A stretch of DNA of 64,000 nucleotides from Streptomyces sp. NBC_01294 (GTDB lineage Bacteria > Actinomycetota > Actinomycetes > Streptomycetales > Streptomycetaceae), in contig NZ_CP108423.1 of NCBI RefSeq assembly GCF_035917235.1, positions 3,227,001-3,291,000 on the forward strand. The letters are read 5' to 3'. The stretch's first letter is position 1; every line of letters starts with the position of its first letter. The notes under the pieces are model-generated. The model ran no database searches. It saw only the letters and a list, made by a program, of their open reading frames with translations, and was not told the DNA's origin. Below are positions 17,009 to 25,940 of the stretch, piece by piece. The position numbers and the translations under genes are program-made.

Positions 17009-17659
17009 CTACTCGGCGGGCGCGGCAGGCGTCGCGGGCGCCCCGGACCGCGTGCCGAAGGCTCGTACCGCCCAGCGGTAGTGGGCGGTCGCCTTGGCGG
17101 CGCCCAGGAGGGCGGTGATCCACAGGATCATGCCCAGGCCCATGTAGTACGCGACCTCGCCGTACGTCTCCTCGCCCGGGCGGGCCGACAGCGCGACCCC
17201 GAAGGTCACCCAGAGCCCGGCCGCGCCCAGTGCGAAGGAGGACAGCAGCCAGGTCAGGCTCCGTCCGGGCGCGCGCACGTGGGAGTCGGCCGCCGGGTCG
17301 CGGCCCGCCTCGGCCCATGCGTACAGCAGCGTGCGCACCTCGCGGTCCCGCCGGGCGCCCCAGGTGAACCAGAACCCGGCCGGGACCAGCACACCGGCGC
17401 CCAGGGCGAGGAAGACCGCCCCGAGGACGAACGAGACCGGGTCGCCCGCCTCGAAGGCCACCAGGGCCATGCCGACGAAGGACCAGCCGAGGGCGAAGAC
17501 CGCCGAGACGGCCCAGAGCACCAGCAACCGCCCGACGCCCAGGCTGCGTTGACCGAGGTCCCGCAGGAAGCGCGCACGGTCGGCCCGTACGGCGCTCTCG
17601 TCCAGCCAGGCGCGCAGGTGCGCGGGGGGCGGCGGGGGCGGCAGGTCAGGGCGAGGCAT
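17009..17659 (-). CDS. Membrane protein of unknown function
   Basis: A 216-residue protein with a proline-rich N-terminus (LPPPPPPAHLRAWLD) and four hydrophobic segments (residues about 43-63, 70-95, 131-152 and 165-185). The family is not recognised. The start at ATG 17659 is chosen so that the protein begins just before the proline stretch; earlier ATGs at 17665 and 17698 cannot be excluded and no ribosome site decides. It is convergent with the methyltransferase gene. Confidence 0.65.
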   Translation of the reverse strand: MPRPDLPPPPPPAHLRAWLDESAVRADRARFLRDLGQRSLGVGRLLVLWAVSAVFALGWSFVGMALVAFEAGDPVSFVLGAVFLALGAGVLVPAGFWFTWGARRDREVRTLLYAWAEAGRDPAADSHVRAPGRSLTWLLSSFALGAAGLWVTFGVALSARPGEETYGEVAYYMGLGMILWITALLGAAKATAHYRWAVRAFGTRSGAPATPAAPAE

Positions 17660-17711
17660 GCACATGACCATAGCCGCAGCTCGGGACGGTCCCGGCACGG
17701 GCGGGAGCCCG

Positions 17712-17984
17712 TCAGCCGCCGTCGACCTCCACCGACTCGAACCGCCAGCGGTGCACCGCCCGCGTGATCAAGTCGGCCGCGGGCTCGGGCAGTTCGGGGA
17801 GGTCCGCCGCGACCCCCTCGGCCGCCTCCCACCAGGTGATGACGAGCACCCGGTCCTGCGGGGCCCGGAACACCTCGCGGCGCACCGGCTCCCGGGCGAG
17901 GACCTGGGAACGGGCCCACTCCAGCAGCTCGTTGCCCCGGCCGTCGGCGGCCCGGGCCTCCCACATCAGCGCGACGGTGCTCAT
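17712..17984 (-). CDS. Antibiotic biosynthesis monooxygenase-like (dimeric barrel) small protein
   Basis: A 90-residue protein with the length and pattern of an ABM-type ferredoxin-like fold: strand VALMWEARA, helix [15 protein letters not shown], strand RREVFRA, strand RVLVITWWE. The name reflects fold only; most such proteins have no known reaction. The ATG at 17984 overlaps the tsaD stop (ATGA), so it is translated with tsaD. Confidence 0.7.
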   Translation of the reverse strand: MSTVALMWEARAADGRGNELLEWARSQVLAREPVRREVFRAPQDRVLVITWWEAAEGVAADLPELPEPAADLITRAVHRWRFESVEVDGG

Positions 17985-19129
17985 GAGTACAGGTTGTCCT
18001 TGCTCAGCTCGTGCACGTGGTCGTGGTCGTGGTCGTGGTCGTGGGCGTGGGCGTGGCCATGTCCGTGCCCGTCCCCGTGCCCCTGAACGCCCGGCACGTG
18101 CGGGTCCGTCACCGGCAGCGAGGAGTCCGCCGACAGGTCCCAGTCCGAGGCCGGACGGTTCCGCTTGACCATCTCCGCGCCCAGCGCCGCCACCATCGCG
18201 CCGTTGTCGGTGCACAGCTTCGGCCGCGGCACCCGCAGGATGATCCCCGCGTCGTCGCACCGCTCCTGCGCCAGCGAGCGCAGCCGGGAATTGGCCGCCA
18301 CACCGCCGCCGATCATCAGGTGGTCGACACCCTCGTCCTTGCACGCACGGATCGCCTTGCGCGTCAGCACGTCCACCACGGCCTCCTGGAAGGACGCCGC
18401 CACATCGCGCACCGGCACCTCCTCGCCGGCCTTCCGCTTCGCCTCGATCCAGCGGGCCACCGCCGTCTTCAGCCCGGAGAAGGAGAAGTCGTACGCCGCG
18501 TCGCGCGGCCCCGTCAGCCCGCGCGGGAAGTTGATCGCCTTCGGGTCGCCCTCGCGCGCGAGCCGGTCGATGACCGGACCGCCGGGGAAGCCCAGCTGGA
18601 GCACGCGCGCGATCTTGTCGAAGGCTTCGCCCGCCGCGTCGTCGATGGTCGCGCCGAGCGGCCGTACGTCGGAGGTGATGTCCGGGGCCAGGAGCAGCGA
18701 GGAGTGCCCGCCGGAGACCAGCAGCGCCATCGTCGGCTCGGGCAGCGGCCCGTGCTCCAGCTGGTCCACGCAGATGTGGGAGGCCAGGTGGTTCACCCCG
18801 TACAGCGGCTTGCCCAGCGCGTACGCGTACGCCTTGGCCGCCGAGACGCCCACCAGCAGCGCCCCCGCGAGGCCCGGTCCGGCCGTGACCGCGATGCCGT
18901 CGAGGTCGCGGGGGCTGACCCCGGCCTCCTTCAGGGCGCGGTCGATGGTGGGGACCATCGCCTCCAGGTGGGCCCGCGAGGCCACCTCGGGCACGACGCC
19001 GCCGAAGCGCGCGTGCTCGTCGACACTCGACGCGATCGCGTCCGCGAGCAGGGTGGTGCCGCGGACGACGCCGACGCCGGTCTCGTCGCAGGACGTCTCG
19101 ATGCCGAGGACGAGCGGTTCGTCAGCCAT
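17981..19129 (-). CDS. tsaD: TsaD, tRNA N6-threonylcarbamoyladenosine transferase subunit
   Basis: The 382-residue Kae1/TsaD protein begins [17 protein letters not shown]. The metal-binding HLASH is at residues 114-118 and [11 protein letters not shown] lies in the C-terminal lobe. With TsaB and TsaE it transfers threonylcarbamoyl to A37 of ANN-decoding tRNAs. About 30 extra residues at the end form a His/Asp-rich tail ([20 protein letters not shown] and more), which the family does not need and which may bind metal. ATG 19129 overlaps the rimI stop. Confidence 0.96.
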   Translation of the reverse strand: MADEPLVLGIETSCDETGVGVVRGTTLLADAIASSVDEHARFGGVVPEVASRAHLEAMVPTIDRALKEAGVSPRDLDGIAVTAGPGLAGALLVGVSAAKAYAYALGKPLYGVNHLASHICVDQLEHGPLPEPTMALLVSGGHSSLLLAPDITSDVRPLGATIDDAAGEAFDKIARVLQLGFPGGPVIDRLAREGDPKAINFPRGLTGPRDAAYDFSFSGLKTAVARWIEAKRKAGEEVPVRDVAASFQEAVVDVLTRKAIRACKDEGVDHLMIGGGVAANSRLRSLAQERCDDAGIILRVPRPKLCTDNGAMVAALGAEMVKRNRPASDWDLSADSSLPVTDPHVPGVQGHGDGHGHGHAHAHDHDHDHDHVHELSKDNLYS

Positions 19130-19625
19130 TGCTCTCACTGCTCTCAGTTCGTGCTTGTGCGGGGTCGGTCAGTCGCATGACGAGCGCGTCGACGTTGCCC
19201 GGCTGGTAGTAGCCGCGCCGGAAGCCGATGGGCTCGAAGCCGAAGCGCTCGTAGAGCTTCTGGGCGCGCGTGTTGTCCACGCGCACCTCCAGCAGCACCT
19301 CGGCGCACTCGAACGCGGTGGCGGCGCGCAGCAGGTCGGTCAGGAGCCGGGCGCCGAGCCCGGTCCCCCACTGGTCGCGGGCGGCCGCGATGGTCTGTAC
19401 GTCGGCCAGGTCGCCGGCGGCGGCCAGCCCGGCGTAGCCCACCAGCCGGCCCGAGGCGTCCTCGGCCACGATGTAGCGGCGCGTGGCCTGCGGGCCGCGG
19501 GCGTGGGCCAGTTCGGACCAGAACATCCCGGCGGACCAGGCGTCCTCGGGGAACAGCTCGTGTTCCAGTTCCAGCACGGGCCCGATGTCCCACCAGCGCA
19601 TCTCGCGCAGCGTGTGGGGTGTCAC
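19122..19625 (-). CDS. rimI: RimI-type ribosomal/protein alanine N-acetyltransferase
   Basis: A 167-residue GNAT protein. The PWSAGMF-like substrate patch appears as [12 protein letters not shown], the acetyl-CoA loop is [13 protein letters not shown] and the end [17 protein letters not shown] followed by [12 protein letters not shown] is typical of RimI. It sits between tsaB and tsaD, as in most actinobacteria. RimI acetylates the N-terminus of S18 in E. coli; the substrate here may be broader. The GTG at 19625 overlaps the tsaB stop (GTGA). Confidence 0.92.
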   Translation of the reverse strand: MTPHTLREMRWWDIGPVLELEHELFPEDAWSAGMFWSELAHARGPQATRRYIVAEDASGRLVGYAGLAAAGDLADVQTIAAARDQWGTGLGARLLTDLLRAATAFECAEVLLEVRVDNTRAQKLYERFGFEPIGFRRGYYQPGNVDALVMRLTDPAQARTESSESNG

Positions 19626-20284
19626 TGCGGGGTGACCACCTTGTAGTTCTTGGGCACCTGCGCGTCGGGCCTGCGCAGGTAGAGCGGGGTCGGAGGCAGG
19701 AACTCCAGGCCGGCCGCCAGTCGTTCCGCGGCCAGCGAGGCCAGCGCGGCGGCGGACTGGTGCACGGGGCCCCGGGCGTCCGGGAACACCTCGGGGTACA
19801 GGAGCGCGCCCTGGCCCACGGCGGGCAGCCCGGCGACCTGCTCGGCGATGTCGGCGGGGCGGTCCACGGCGGGCTCGCCGACGCGCGTGCGCGGGTCCTC
19901 GTAGCGCGCCCAGTAGACCTCCTTGCGCCGTGCGTCGGTGGCGACGGTGAAGGGGCCCTCGATCCCGGCGGCCCCCGCGGCGTACGCGAGGCCGTCGAGG
20001 GTGCACAGGCCGTGCACGGGCACGCCCAGCACGGCGGCGAAGGTGGAGGCGGTGACGAGGCCGACGCGCAGCCCGGTGTAGGGGCCGGGGCCGACCCCGA
20101 CGACGATGCCGGTGACGGCTTCGAGCTTCAGCCCGGCCTCGGCGAGGACCTGGTCCACTGAGGGCAGCAGGAGCTCCCCGTGGCGGCGGGCGTCGACCTG
20201 GTTCGACTCGGCGACGACGGACTCGCCGTCGTGCAGGGCGACGGTGACGGCGGGCGTGGCGGTATCTACAGCGAGCAAGAGCAC
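19622..20284 (-). CDS. tsaB: TsaB, t6A dimerisation partner of TsaD
   Basis: A 220-residue ASKHA-fold protein. It begins LLLAVDTATPAVTVAL, and GVGPGPYTGLRVGLVTA (residues 63-79) is the TsaB signature. It lacks the HxxxH metal site of TsaD, as expected for the scaffold subunit. It is the first gene of the tsaB-rimI-tsaD-ABM series, each joined by a stop/start overlap. The divergent gene starts 110 bp away. Confidence 0.95.
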   Translation of the reverse strand: MLLLAVDTATPAVTVALHDGESVVAESNQVDARRHGELLLPSVDQVLAEAGLKLEAVTGIVVGVGPGPYTGLRVGLVTASTFAAVLGVPVHGLCTLDGLAYAAGAAGIEGPFTVATDARRKEVYWARYEDPRTRVGEPAVDRPADIAEQVAGLPAVGQGALLYPEVFPDARGPVHQSAAALASLAAERLAAGLEFLPPTPLYLRRPDAQVPKNYKVVTPQ

Positions 20285-20393
20285 GCGAACAGCCTACGAC
20301 TCCGGCGACCGCGCCCCTTGCGGCCGGTCGCAGAGCAGGGTGGCTGCTACCTTTCGACCGAGGTATCCAGTCAGCGGGGAGAGGTGGAGCAAG

Positions 20394-20951
20394 GTGGCAC
20401 GCAGCAGCTCGGGAATCGTGGCCGGGCTCACCGCCGCGGCACTCGTCGCCATCGGCTTCCTCGGCTACCAGGCCTCCGCCACGGCGCCCGCGCACCCCCC
20501 GAAGGCGGTCGCGCAGGAACCGGCCCCCGCTCCGAGCCAGGCAGCCGTCAAGCAGGACCAGGCGAAGCCGGTGCCCGTGCCCGAGGGCTCCGGTACCGGG
20601 GTGCGCGTCGTGTACGCGGTGGGCCAGAAGCGGGTGTGGCTGGTGGGCGACCCCGCGCAGGAGCCGAAGTCCTTCCCGGTCATGCCGAGCACGGTGCACC
20701 CGAAGGCGGGCAGCTACACGGTCACCTCGCGCTCGGGATCGGTCACCGGCTCGGACGGGGTGCCGATCGAGCACGTCGTACGGTTCGCCAGCGCGCAGGG
20801 CGTCGTGGTCGGCTTCAGTGCCCGGCTGGACGGCACCACCCCGGAGCCCGACCCGAACAAGAAGACCGGCGGCATCCGCATGTCGCGCGCCGACGGCGAC
20901 GCGATGTGGGCCTTCGCGACGATCAACGCGAAGGTCGTCGTCGTTCCCTGA
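20394..20951 (+). CDS. Secreted or membrane-anchored protein of unknown function
   Basis: A 185-residue protein with a signal-like N-terminus (SGIVAGLTAAALVAIGFLGY), a Pro/Ala-rich linker (residues 25-65), and a compact beta-rich domain (VRVVYAVGQKRVWLVGD to MWAFATINAKVVVV). It resembles no family I can name. GTG at 20394 follows GGGGAGAGG by several bases. It is divergent from tsaB. Confidence 0.75.
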   Translation: MARSSSGIVAGLTAAALVAIGFLGYQASATAPAHPPKAVAQEPAPAPSQAAVKQDQAKPVPVPEGSGTGVRVVYAVGQKRVWLVGDPAQEPKSFPVMPSTVHPKAGSYTVTSRSGSVTGSDGVPIEHVVRFASAQGVVVGFSARLDGTTPEPDPNKKTGGIRMSRADGDAMWAFATINAKVVVVP

Positions 20952-21064
20952 CGGCGGCGCCCGTCCTTCACCCGTACGTGCGACGGCGGGCCGCCCCGCC
21001 GACGGGTCGGCCCGGACCGATCGCCCCGTACGGACGAGCGGGGAATCGGAGAACCGCAGGACCG

Positions 21065-21286
21065 CTAGGCCGCTTCGGATTCCGGAGCGGCCTCTTCGCG
21101 TCCGTCGTGTCCGCCGCGGCCCCCGTGTCCGCCGTTTCCGTCGTCCTGCGGCTCGCCCGCGGGCGCCGCGTGTTCCCGTGCGGGCGGCGTCGAGACGGCG
21201 GTGGCGGCCACACCGGCGGCGAGCAGCGTCCGCATGGAGACGACGGACGGGCGGGGATCGCGCTGTGCTCCTGCTGGTGCCGACAT
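21065..21286 (-). CDS. Small His/Gly-rich protein of unknown function, 73 residues
   Basis: AGGAGG lies 6 bases before ATG 21286, one of the best ribosome sites in the window, so the gene is probably real although short. The sequence has a hydrophobic stretch (MRTLLAAGVAATAVS, residues 18-32) and a hydrophilic Gly/His/Asp-rich tail (GNGGHGGRGGHDGREE). A palindrome CTTAGG-CATA-CCTAAG lies 30 bp upstream. A role in metal handling is a guess based on these two facts. Confidence 0.55.
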   Translation of the reverse strand: MSAPAGAQRDPRPSVVSMRTLLAAGVAATAVSTPPAREHAAPAGEPQDDGNGGHGGRGGHDGREEAAPESEAA

Positions 21287-21315
21287 GGCTGCCTCCTGGA
21301 CCCCGGCACACCGAA

Positions 21316-21331
21316 CTTAGGCATACCTAAG
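21316..21331. promoter_or_regulatory. TTAGG/CCTAA palindrome, possible iron-box-like operator
   Basis: CTTAGGCATACCTAAG with 6-bp perfect arms. The arms agree with the halves of the DmdR/IdeR iron box (TTAGGTTAGGCTAACCTAA), but the spacing is five bases shorter than consensus, so another regulator is possible. It sits at the expected promoter position of the 73-residue gene. Confidence 0.35.
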
Positions 21332-21402
21332 AAACTCTCGGTACCATGTCACCACGAGCGCCGCCACCAGCGCAATATCTTGCCGACGAGTTGTCGGTAC
21401 GT

Positions 21403-21969
21403 TTACTCCGAGAGCGCGCCTGCGAGGGCGTCCAGCCCGGCCCCGGCGCCCCAGCGCGCCCCGACCCCGCGCACGGACACCTCACGGACGTCGTCCAGGA
21501 CCTCCTCGTGGCCGACCGCCCGCGCGATCACCACGTGCAGCCGGTCGTCGGCGAGCTCCTCCACCTTGCCGTCGCCCCACTCCACGACGACCACGGACTC
21601 GGGCAGCGAGACGTCGAGGTCCAGGTCCTCCATCTCGTCCAGCCCGCCGCCCAGGCGGTACGCGTCCACGTGCACCAGCGCCGGCCCGCCGGTCAGCGAG
21701 GGGTGTACGCGGGCGATCACGAAGGTCGGCGAGGTCACGGCCCCGCGCACGCCCAGGCCCTCGCCCAGGCCGCGGGTCAGCGTCGTCTTGCCCGCGCCCA
21801 GCTCGCCGGTCAGCAGGACGAGGTCGCCGGGGCGCAGCAGAGCGGCGATCCTGCGGCCCAACTCCTGCATCGCGTCCGGGGAATCGATGGTGATCCGGGT
21901 CTCCGCGCCGGTCTCGGCCTCAGGTGCCGGTGCCTGGCTGCGCTGTGCTTCCAGCGGTACTTCTTCCAT
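21403..21969 (-). CDS. tsaE: TsaE, t6A biosynthesis ATPase
   Basis: A 188-residue P-loop protein. LLTGELGAGKTTLTRGLGEG is the Walker A region near residues 50-70, VTSPTFVI the switch region, and LVHVDAYRLGG the family signature. It energises the TsaB-TsaD complex. A Glu/Ala-rich N-terminal extension precedes the domain. The ATG at 21969 (or 21978) lies inside the 3' end of the hydrolase gene, an overlap of about 50 bases. Confidence 0.95.
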   Translation of the reverse strand: MEEVPLEAQRSQAPAPEAETGAETRITIDSPDAMQELGRRIAALLRPGDLVLLTGELGAGKTTLTRGLGEGLGVRGAVTSPTFVIARVHPSLTGGPALVHVDAYRLGGGLDEMEDLDLDVSLPESVVVVEWGDGKVEELADDRLHVVIARAVGHEEVLDDVREVSVRGVGARWGAGAGLDALAGALSE

Positions 21970-23098
21970 GCACGCCAACGTTAGTCGCTGCGGGGACCGC
22001 GCCGGTGCGTGCCAGCAGCTCGGTGAGCAGCCGGGTCACCGTCTCCGGGCGCTCCAGCATCATGAGGTGCCCGGTGGACTCCAGGACCACGAGGTCGGCG
22101 CCGGGCAGCGCCTCCTTGATGGCGACGCTGTGCTCGGGCGGGGTGATCATGTCCTTGTCCCCGGCGATGACGGTGACCGGGAGGTCCGCGAAGAGCTGGA
22201 GCGCAGCGGTCTTGTCGTGGATCTGGAAGGCCGGGTAGAACTCGGCGACCACGTCGATCGGGGTGGCCTCGATGAGCCGCTCCGCGAAGCGCGCGACGCC
22301 CGGATCCACGTCCCGGGAGCCGAACGAGTACATCTTGATCATGCCGGCGAACAGGTCCGCGGTGGCCCGGCGGCCCTTCTCCACCAGCTCCACCTGGGAG
22401 CCGAGCGCCTTGAGGACGCCGGGCAGGATGCGCCGCACGGCGCCCACGCCGGCGGCGGGGAGCCCGTACGTCACCTCGCCGAGGCGGCCGCTGGAGGTGC
22501 CGACCAGGACCACACCGACCACGCGGTCGCGCACGAGGTCGGGGAACTGCTCGGCGAACGCCATGATGGTCATACCGCCCATCGAGTGACCCACCAGGAT
22601 CAGCGGGCCCTCGGGAGCGGTGGCGTCGATGACGGTCTTCAGGTCGCGGCCGAGCTGCTCGATGCTCAGCGGCTCGCCGTCCGCGTGGGCGAGGCCGCGC
22701 GCGCTGCGGCCGTGGCTGCGCTGGTCCCAGTAGACGGCGCGGACCACTCCGCGCAGGGCGGCGCGCTGGAAGTGCCAGGAGTCCTGGCCGAGGCAGTAGC
22801 CGTGGCAGAAGACGACGGTCGCCTGGGGTTCGGCCTTGCGCCGCAGGCGCCGCCGCTTGCCGTCCTCGGGCAGCTCGTCGACCTCGTAGTAGAGCTCGGT
22901 GGCGTCCTCGGCCCGGCAGGTCCCCTCGGTCCCGCGCAGGGACCCGTAGTCCCCGGCGGCGTCGAGGGCCAGCCGCGCCTCGCGCCGCATGCCGCGCCCG
23001 ACGGTGATCCGTTCCACCGCGACACCGGCCGCCGCGCCCGCGGCTATCACGCCGATGGCGGCTCCGGCCCAGCCGGCCTTGCGCCAGTTCTCGCTCAC
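21920..23098 (-). CDS. Alpha/beta hydrolase, membrane-anchored
   Basis: The 392-residue protein has an N-terminal hydrophobic anchor (residues 9-28), then an alpha/beta-hydrolase fold: VVFCHGYCLGQDSW (oxyanion loop), VGHSMGGM with the nucleophile Ser, DKDMITPPEHS near the acid and STGHLMMLE with the catalytic His. The substrate is unknown. It is located between alr and tsaE, a common order in Streptomyces. GTG at 23098 is used because it begins the anchor; the last 50 bases overlap tsaE. Confidence 0.85.
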   Translation of the reverse strand: MSENWRKAGWAGAAIGVIAAGAAAGVAVERITVGRGMRREARLALDAAGDYGSLRGTEGTCRAEDATELYYEVDELPEDGKRRRLRRKAEPQATVVFCHGYCLGQDSWHFQRAALRGVVRAVYWDQRSHGRSARGLAHADGEPLSIEQLGRDLKTVIDATAPEGPLILVGHSMGGMTIMAFAEQFPDLVRDRVVGVVLVGTSSGRLGEVTYGLPAAGVGAVRRILPGVLKALGSQVELVEKGRRATADLFAGMIKMYSFGSRDVDPGVARFAERLIEATPIDVVAEFYPAFQIHDKTAALQLFADLPVTVIAGDKDMITPPEHSVAIKEALPGADLVVLESTGHLMMLERPETVTRLLTELLARTGAVPAATNVGVHGRSTAGSTAQPGTGT

Positions 23099-23117
23099 GC
23101 CGCCGCCCTCACTCCGC

Positions 23118-24254
23118 TCAGCCGCCCAGGTACACCCGGGGCACTCGTGCACCGATACGGGTGACGATCTCATACGCGATCGTGTCCGCCGCTCGGGCCC
23201 AGTCCTCGGCGGTGGGTTCACCGCGTTCCGCGTCCCCGAAGATGACGGCTTCGTCACCGACGCGGGCGTGGTCTCCGTCCAAGTCGACCACGAACTGGTC
23301 CATGGCGACGCGCCCGGCGACGTGGCGGACCTTGCCGCCGACGAGCACGGGCCCGCGCCCGGAGGCGTGCCGCGGGATGCCGTCGGCGTAGCCGGCCGGG
23401 ATCAGGGCGAGGGTCGTCTCGGCGTCGGTGACGTAGTGGTGGCCGTAGCTCACCCCGTGCCCGGCGGGGACGGTCTTGACCAGCGCGAGGGAGGCCTTGA
23501 GGGTCATGGCGGGCCGCAGGCCCAGCTCGGCCGGGGTGCCGAGCTCGGGCGCGGGCGAGACGCCGTAGAGGGCCAGCCCGGGGCGCACCAGGTCGAAGTG
23601 GGACTCGGGGAGGGTGAGGGTGGCCGGCGAGTTGGCCATGTGCCGGACCTCGGGCTCGACGCCCTCCTTCTCGGCGTGCGCGAGCATGTCGCGGAAGGCG
23701 GCGAGCTGGAGCTGGATGGAGGGGTGCCCGGGCTCGTCGGCGCAGGCGAAGTGCGACCAGACGCCGGTGACCCGGACGGTCCCCTCGGCCTGGGCGGCGA
23801 CGGCCGCGGCGACCAGGGCCTCCCAGTCGGCGGGCTGGCAGCCGTTGCGGCCGAGGCCGGTGTCGGCCTTGAGCTGGATGCGCGCGGTGCGGCCGGCCGC
23901 GCCGGCGGCCTTGCGGACCTCGTCGAGGGCCCACAGTCCGCTGACGGAGACGTCCAGATCGGCCTCGACGGCCTCCTGCCAGGGCCCGCCGGGGGTCCAG
24001 AGCCAGCACAGGATCCGGCCTTCGACCCCTGCGGCGCGCAGGGCGAGGGCCTCGTCGGGCGTGGCGGTGCCGAGCCAGGTGGCGCCGGCCTCCTGGGCGG
24101 CCTTGGCGCAGGCCAGGGCTCCGTGCCCGTAGGCATCCGCCTTGACCACGGCCATCAACTCGGCCCGGGGTGCCCGCTCGCGCAGTGCGCGCACGTTCTC
24201 GCGTACGGCGTCAAGATCGATCTCGGCGTACACGCGCGTCGGTGTCTCGTTCAT
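23118..24254 (-). CDS. alr: Alanine racemase
   Basis: A 378-residue fold-type III PLP enzyme. The PLP lysine is Lys38 in VVKADAYGHG, and the second-subunit tyrosine is in HGVSYGHHYV near 270. The C-terminal beta domain is complete (RVAMDQFVVDLDG). It makes D-alanine for peptidoglycan. It is upstream of the alpha/beta hydrolase gene with a 19-bp gap, so the two are probably cotranscribed. Confidence 0.97.
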   Translation of the reverse strand: MNETPTRVYAEIDLDAVRENVRALRERAPRAELMAVVKADAYGHGALACAKAAQEAGATWLGTATPDEALALRAAGVEGRILCWLWTPGGPWQEAVEADLDVSVSGLWALDEVRKAAGAAGRTARIQLKADTGLGRNGCQPADWEALVAAAVAAQAEGTVRVTGVWSHFACADEPGHPSIQLQLAAFRDMLAHAEKEGVEPEVRHMANSPATLTLPESHFDLVRPGLALYGVSPAPELGTPAELGLRPAMTLKASLALVKTVPAGHGVSYGHHYVTDAETTLALIPAGYADGIPRHASGRGPVLVGGKVRHVAGRVAMDQFVVDLDGDHARVGDEAVIFGDAERGEPTAEDWARAADTIAYEIVTRIGARVPRVYLGG

Positions 24255-24370
24255 CGCCCCCAGTCTCTCAGAATCCCCGCGCGCCTTACGGGACCGGGCC
24301 GCGGGGCCCCTCCGGGGGCGCGGGGGTGCCGCTGCGCGGAGCCTCCTCCCCGCCGCACCAATCCAGCCCC

Positions 24371-24459
24371 GCCGGCGTTTGAGGCGCGGGGTCCGGGGCG
24401 GAGCCCCGATCCTTCAGCCTCGCCGACGTTTGAGGCGCGGGGTGCGGGGCGGAGCCCCG
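24371..24459. repeat. Two copies of a 38-bp Streptomyces-type intergenic repeat
   Basis: GCCGGCGTTTGAGGCGCGGG continues to GGCGGAGCCCCG at 24371-24408 and is repeated with three differences at 24422-24459. Its right part is palindromic (CGGGGC-GGA-GCCCCG). I recall this type from many Streptomyces intergenic regions. It fills the gap between nnr and alr and may act as a terminator. Confidence 0.8.
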
Positions 24460-24464
24460 GGCTT

Positions 24465-25862
24465 TCAGGGGCGGGACGCGTCGCGCCAGGCGGCCGGGAG
24501 GGACTCGGCCAGTTGCTGGGCCAGCAGCGGGCCGCCGGTGCGCCTGGCCGCCAGGCCGTGGAGGTACGCCCCCACCGCCCCCGCATCCGCCCCGGACAGC
24601 CCACCCGCCAGCAGGGACCCGGCCAGCCCGGACAGCACGTCCCCGCTCCCCGCGGTGGCCAGCCACGCGGTCCCCGTCGGATTCACCCGAACGGCACCAC
24701 CGCCGGAGGCGACCAGCGTCGTCGAGCCCTTCAGCAGGACCGTCGCCCCGTACCGCTCCACCAGCCCCCGCACCGCGCCCAGCCGCCCCGCCTCCACCGA
24801 CTCCCTCGACACCCCCAGCAGCGCCGCCGCCTCCCCCGCGTGCGGGGTCAGCAGGGTCGGGGCCGTCCGGGCCCGCAGCACGTCCGGGTCCAGCCCGCGC
24901 AGCCCGTCCGCGTCGACCAGTACCGGCACGTCCCCCGCCAGCAGGTCCGCGACCTCCCCGGCGCGCCCCTCGCCCAGCCCCGGGCCGACCACCCACGCCT
25001 GCACCCGGCCGCGCCCGATCAGCGTCTCGGGGTAGCGCGCGAGCACGGCCTCCGCCGCAGGCCCCGCGTAGCGCACGGCGCCCGCACCGCCGCGCAGGGC
25101 TCCCGCCACGGCCAGTACCGCCGCCCCCGGGTACTGCGCGGAGCCCGCGACGATCCCGACCACGCCCCGCCGGTACTTGTCGCTCGACGCCGTCGGCTCC
25201 GGCAGCAGCCCGGCCACGTCGGCGTGCTGCAGCGCCTCCACCTCCGGCGCCGGCAGCCGCAGCCCGATGTCCACGAGGTGCACCGCGCCCGCCCGGGAGG
25301 CCCCGGGGTCGATCAGCAGACCGGGCTTGTACGCCCCGAAGGTCACCGTCACCTCGGCCGTGACGGCCGGCCCCGCCACTTCCCCGGTGTCCGCGTCCAC
25401 CCCGCTCGGCAGGTCCACGGCGACCACCGGGACGCCCGGCGGGATCCGCTCCACCAGCGCGGCCGCCGCGGGCCGCAGCCCGCCCCGCCCGCCGATCCCG
25501 AGCAGCCCGTCCAGTACGAGGTCCGCCCGTTCCGGGACGGATCGTGCGAGCCGGCCCCCGGCGGCCAGCAGCGCCGCACGTCCGCCCGGGTGCATCCGCT
25601 CGGGGTCCATCGGCACCGCCGTCACCGCGGCCCCGCGCCGCGCCAGCCGCGCGCCCGCGTACAGCGCGTCGCCGCCGTTGTCCCCCGGGCCGACGAGCAG
25701 CACAACGCGGGAGCCGTAGACCCGCCGGCGCCGCGCCAGCAGTCCCGCGCACACGGCGGCCAGCCCGGCCGCCGCCCGCTGCATCAAGGCGCCTTCGGGC
25801 AGGCGGGCCATCAGCTCCCGCTCGGCGGCCCGTACGGTCTCCACGCTGTAAGCAGTACGCAT
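24465..25862 (-). CDS. nnr: Bifunctional NAD(P)HX epimerase/dehydratase
   Basis: A 465-residue protein joining two repair enzymes. Residues 1-210 are the YjeF_N epimerase (GPGDNGGDALYAGARLA and the LDGLLGIGGRG loop). Residues 220-460 are the ADP/ATP-dependent dehydratase with GIVAGSAQYPGAAVLA, LTPHAGEAA and GSGDVLSGLAG near the end. It restores damaged NADH and NADPH. It lies 78 bp after acpS. Confidence 0.94.
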   Translation of the reverse strand: MRTAYSVETVRAAERELMARLPEGALMQRAAAGLAAVCAGLLARRRRVYGSRVVLLVGPGDNGGDALYAGARLARRGAAVTAVPMDPERMHPGGRAALLAAGGRLARSVPERADLVLDGLLGIGGRGGLRPAAAALVERIPPGVPVVAVDLPSGVDADTGEVAGPAVTAEVTVTFGAYKPGLLIDPGASRAGAVHLVDIGLRLPAPEVEALQHADVAGLLPEPTASSDKYRRGVVGIVAGSAQYPGAAVLAVAGALRGGAGAVRYAGPAAEAVLARYPETLIGRGRVQAWVVGPGLGEGRAGEVADLLAGDVPVLVDADGLRGLDPDVLRARTAPTLLTPHAGEAAALLGVSRESVEAGRLGAVRGLVERYGATVLLKGSTTLVASGGGAVRVNPTGTAWLATAGSGDVLSGLAGSLLAGGLSGADAGAVGAYLHGLAARRTGGPLLAQQLAESLPAAWRDASRP

Positions 25863-25884
25863 GGCCCCAGCCTGCCCGACGACG

Positions 25885-25940
25885 CGCCCTCGGGGCGTGC
25901 TCTTGGGGCGTGGCCTTGGGCCGTGCCCTCGGGGCGTGCC
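25885..25940. repeat. Short tandem repeat between acpS and nnr
   Basis: About four imperfect copies of a 14-bp unit (CTCGGGGCGTGCCC and variants) occupy nearly the whole intergenic space. They have no coding potential. Confidence 0.6.
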
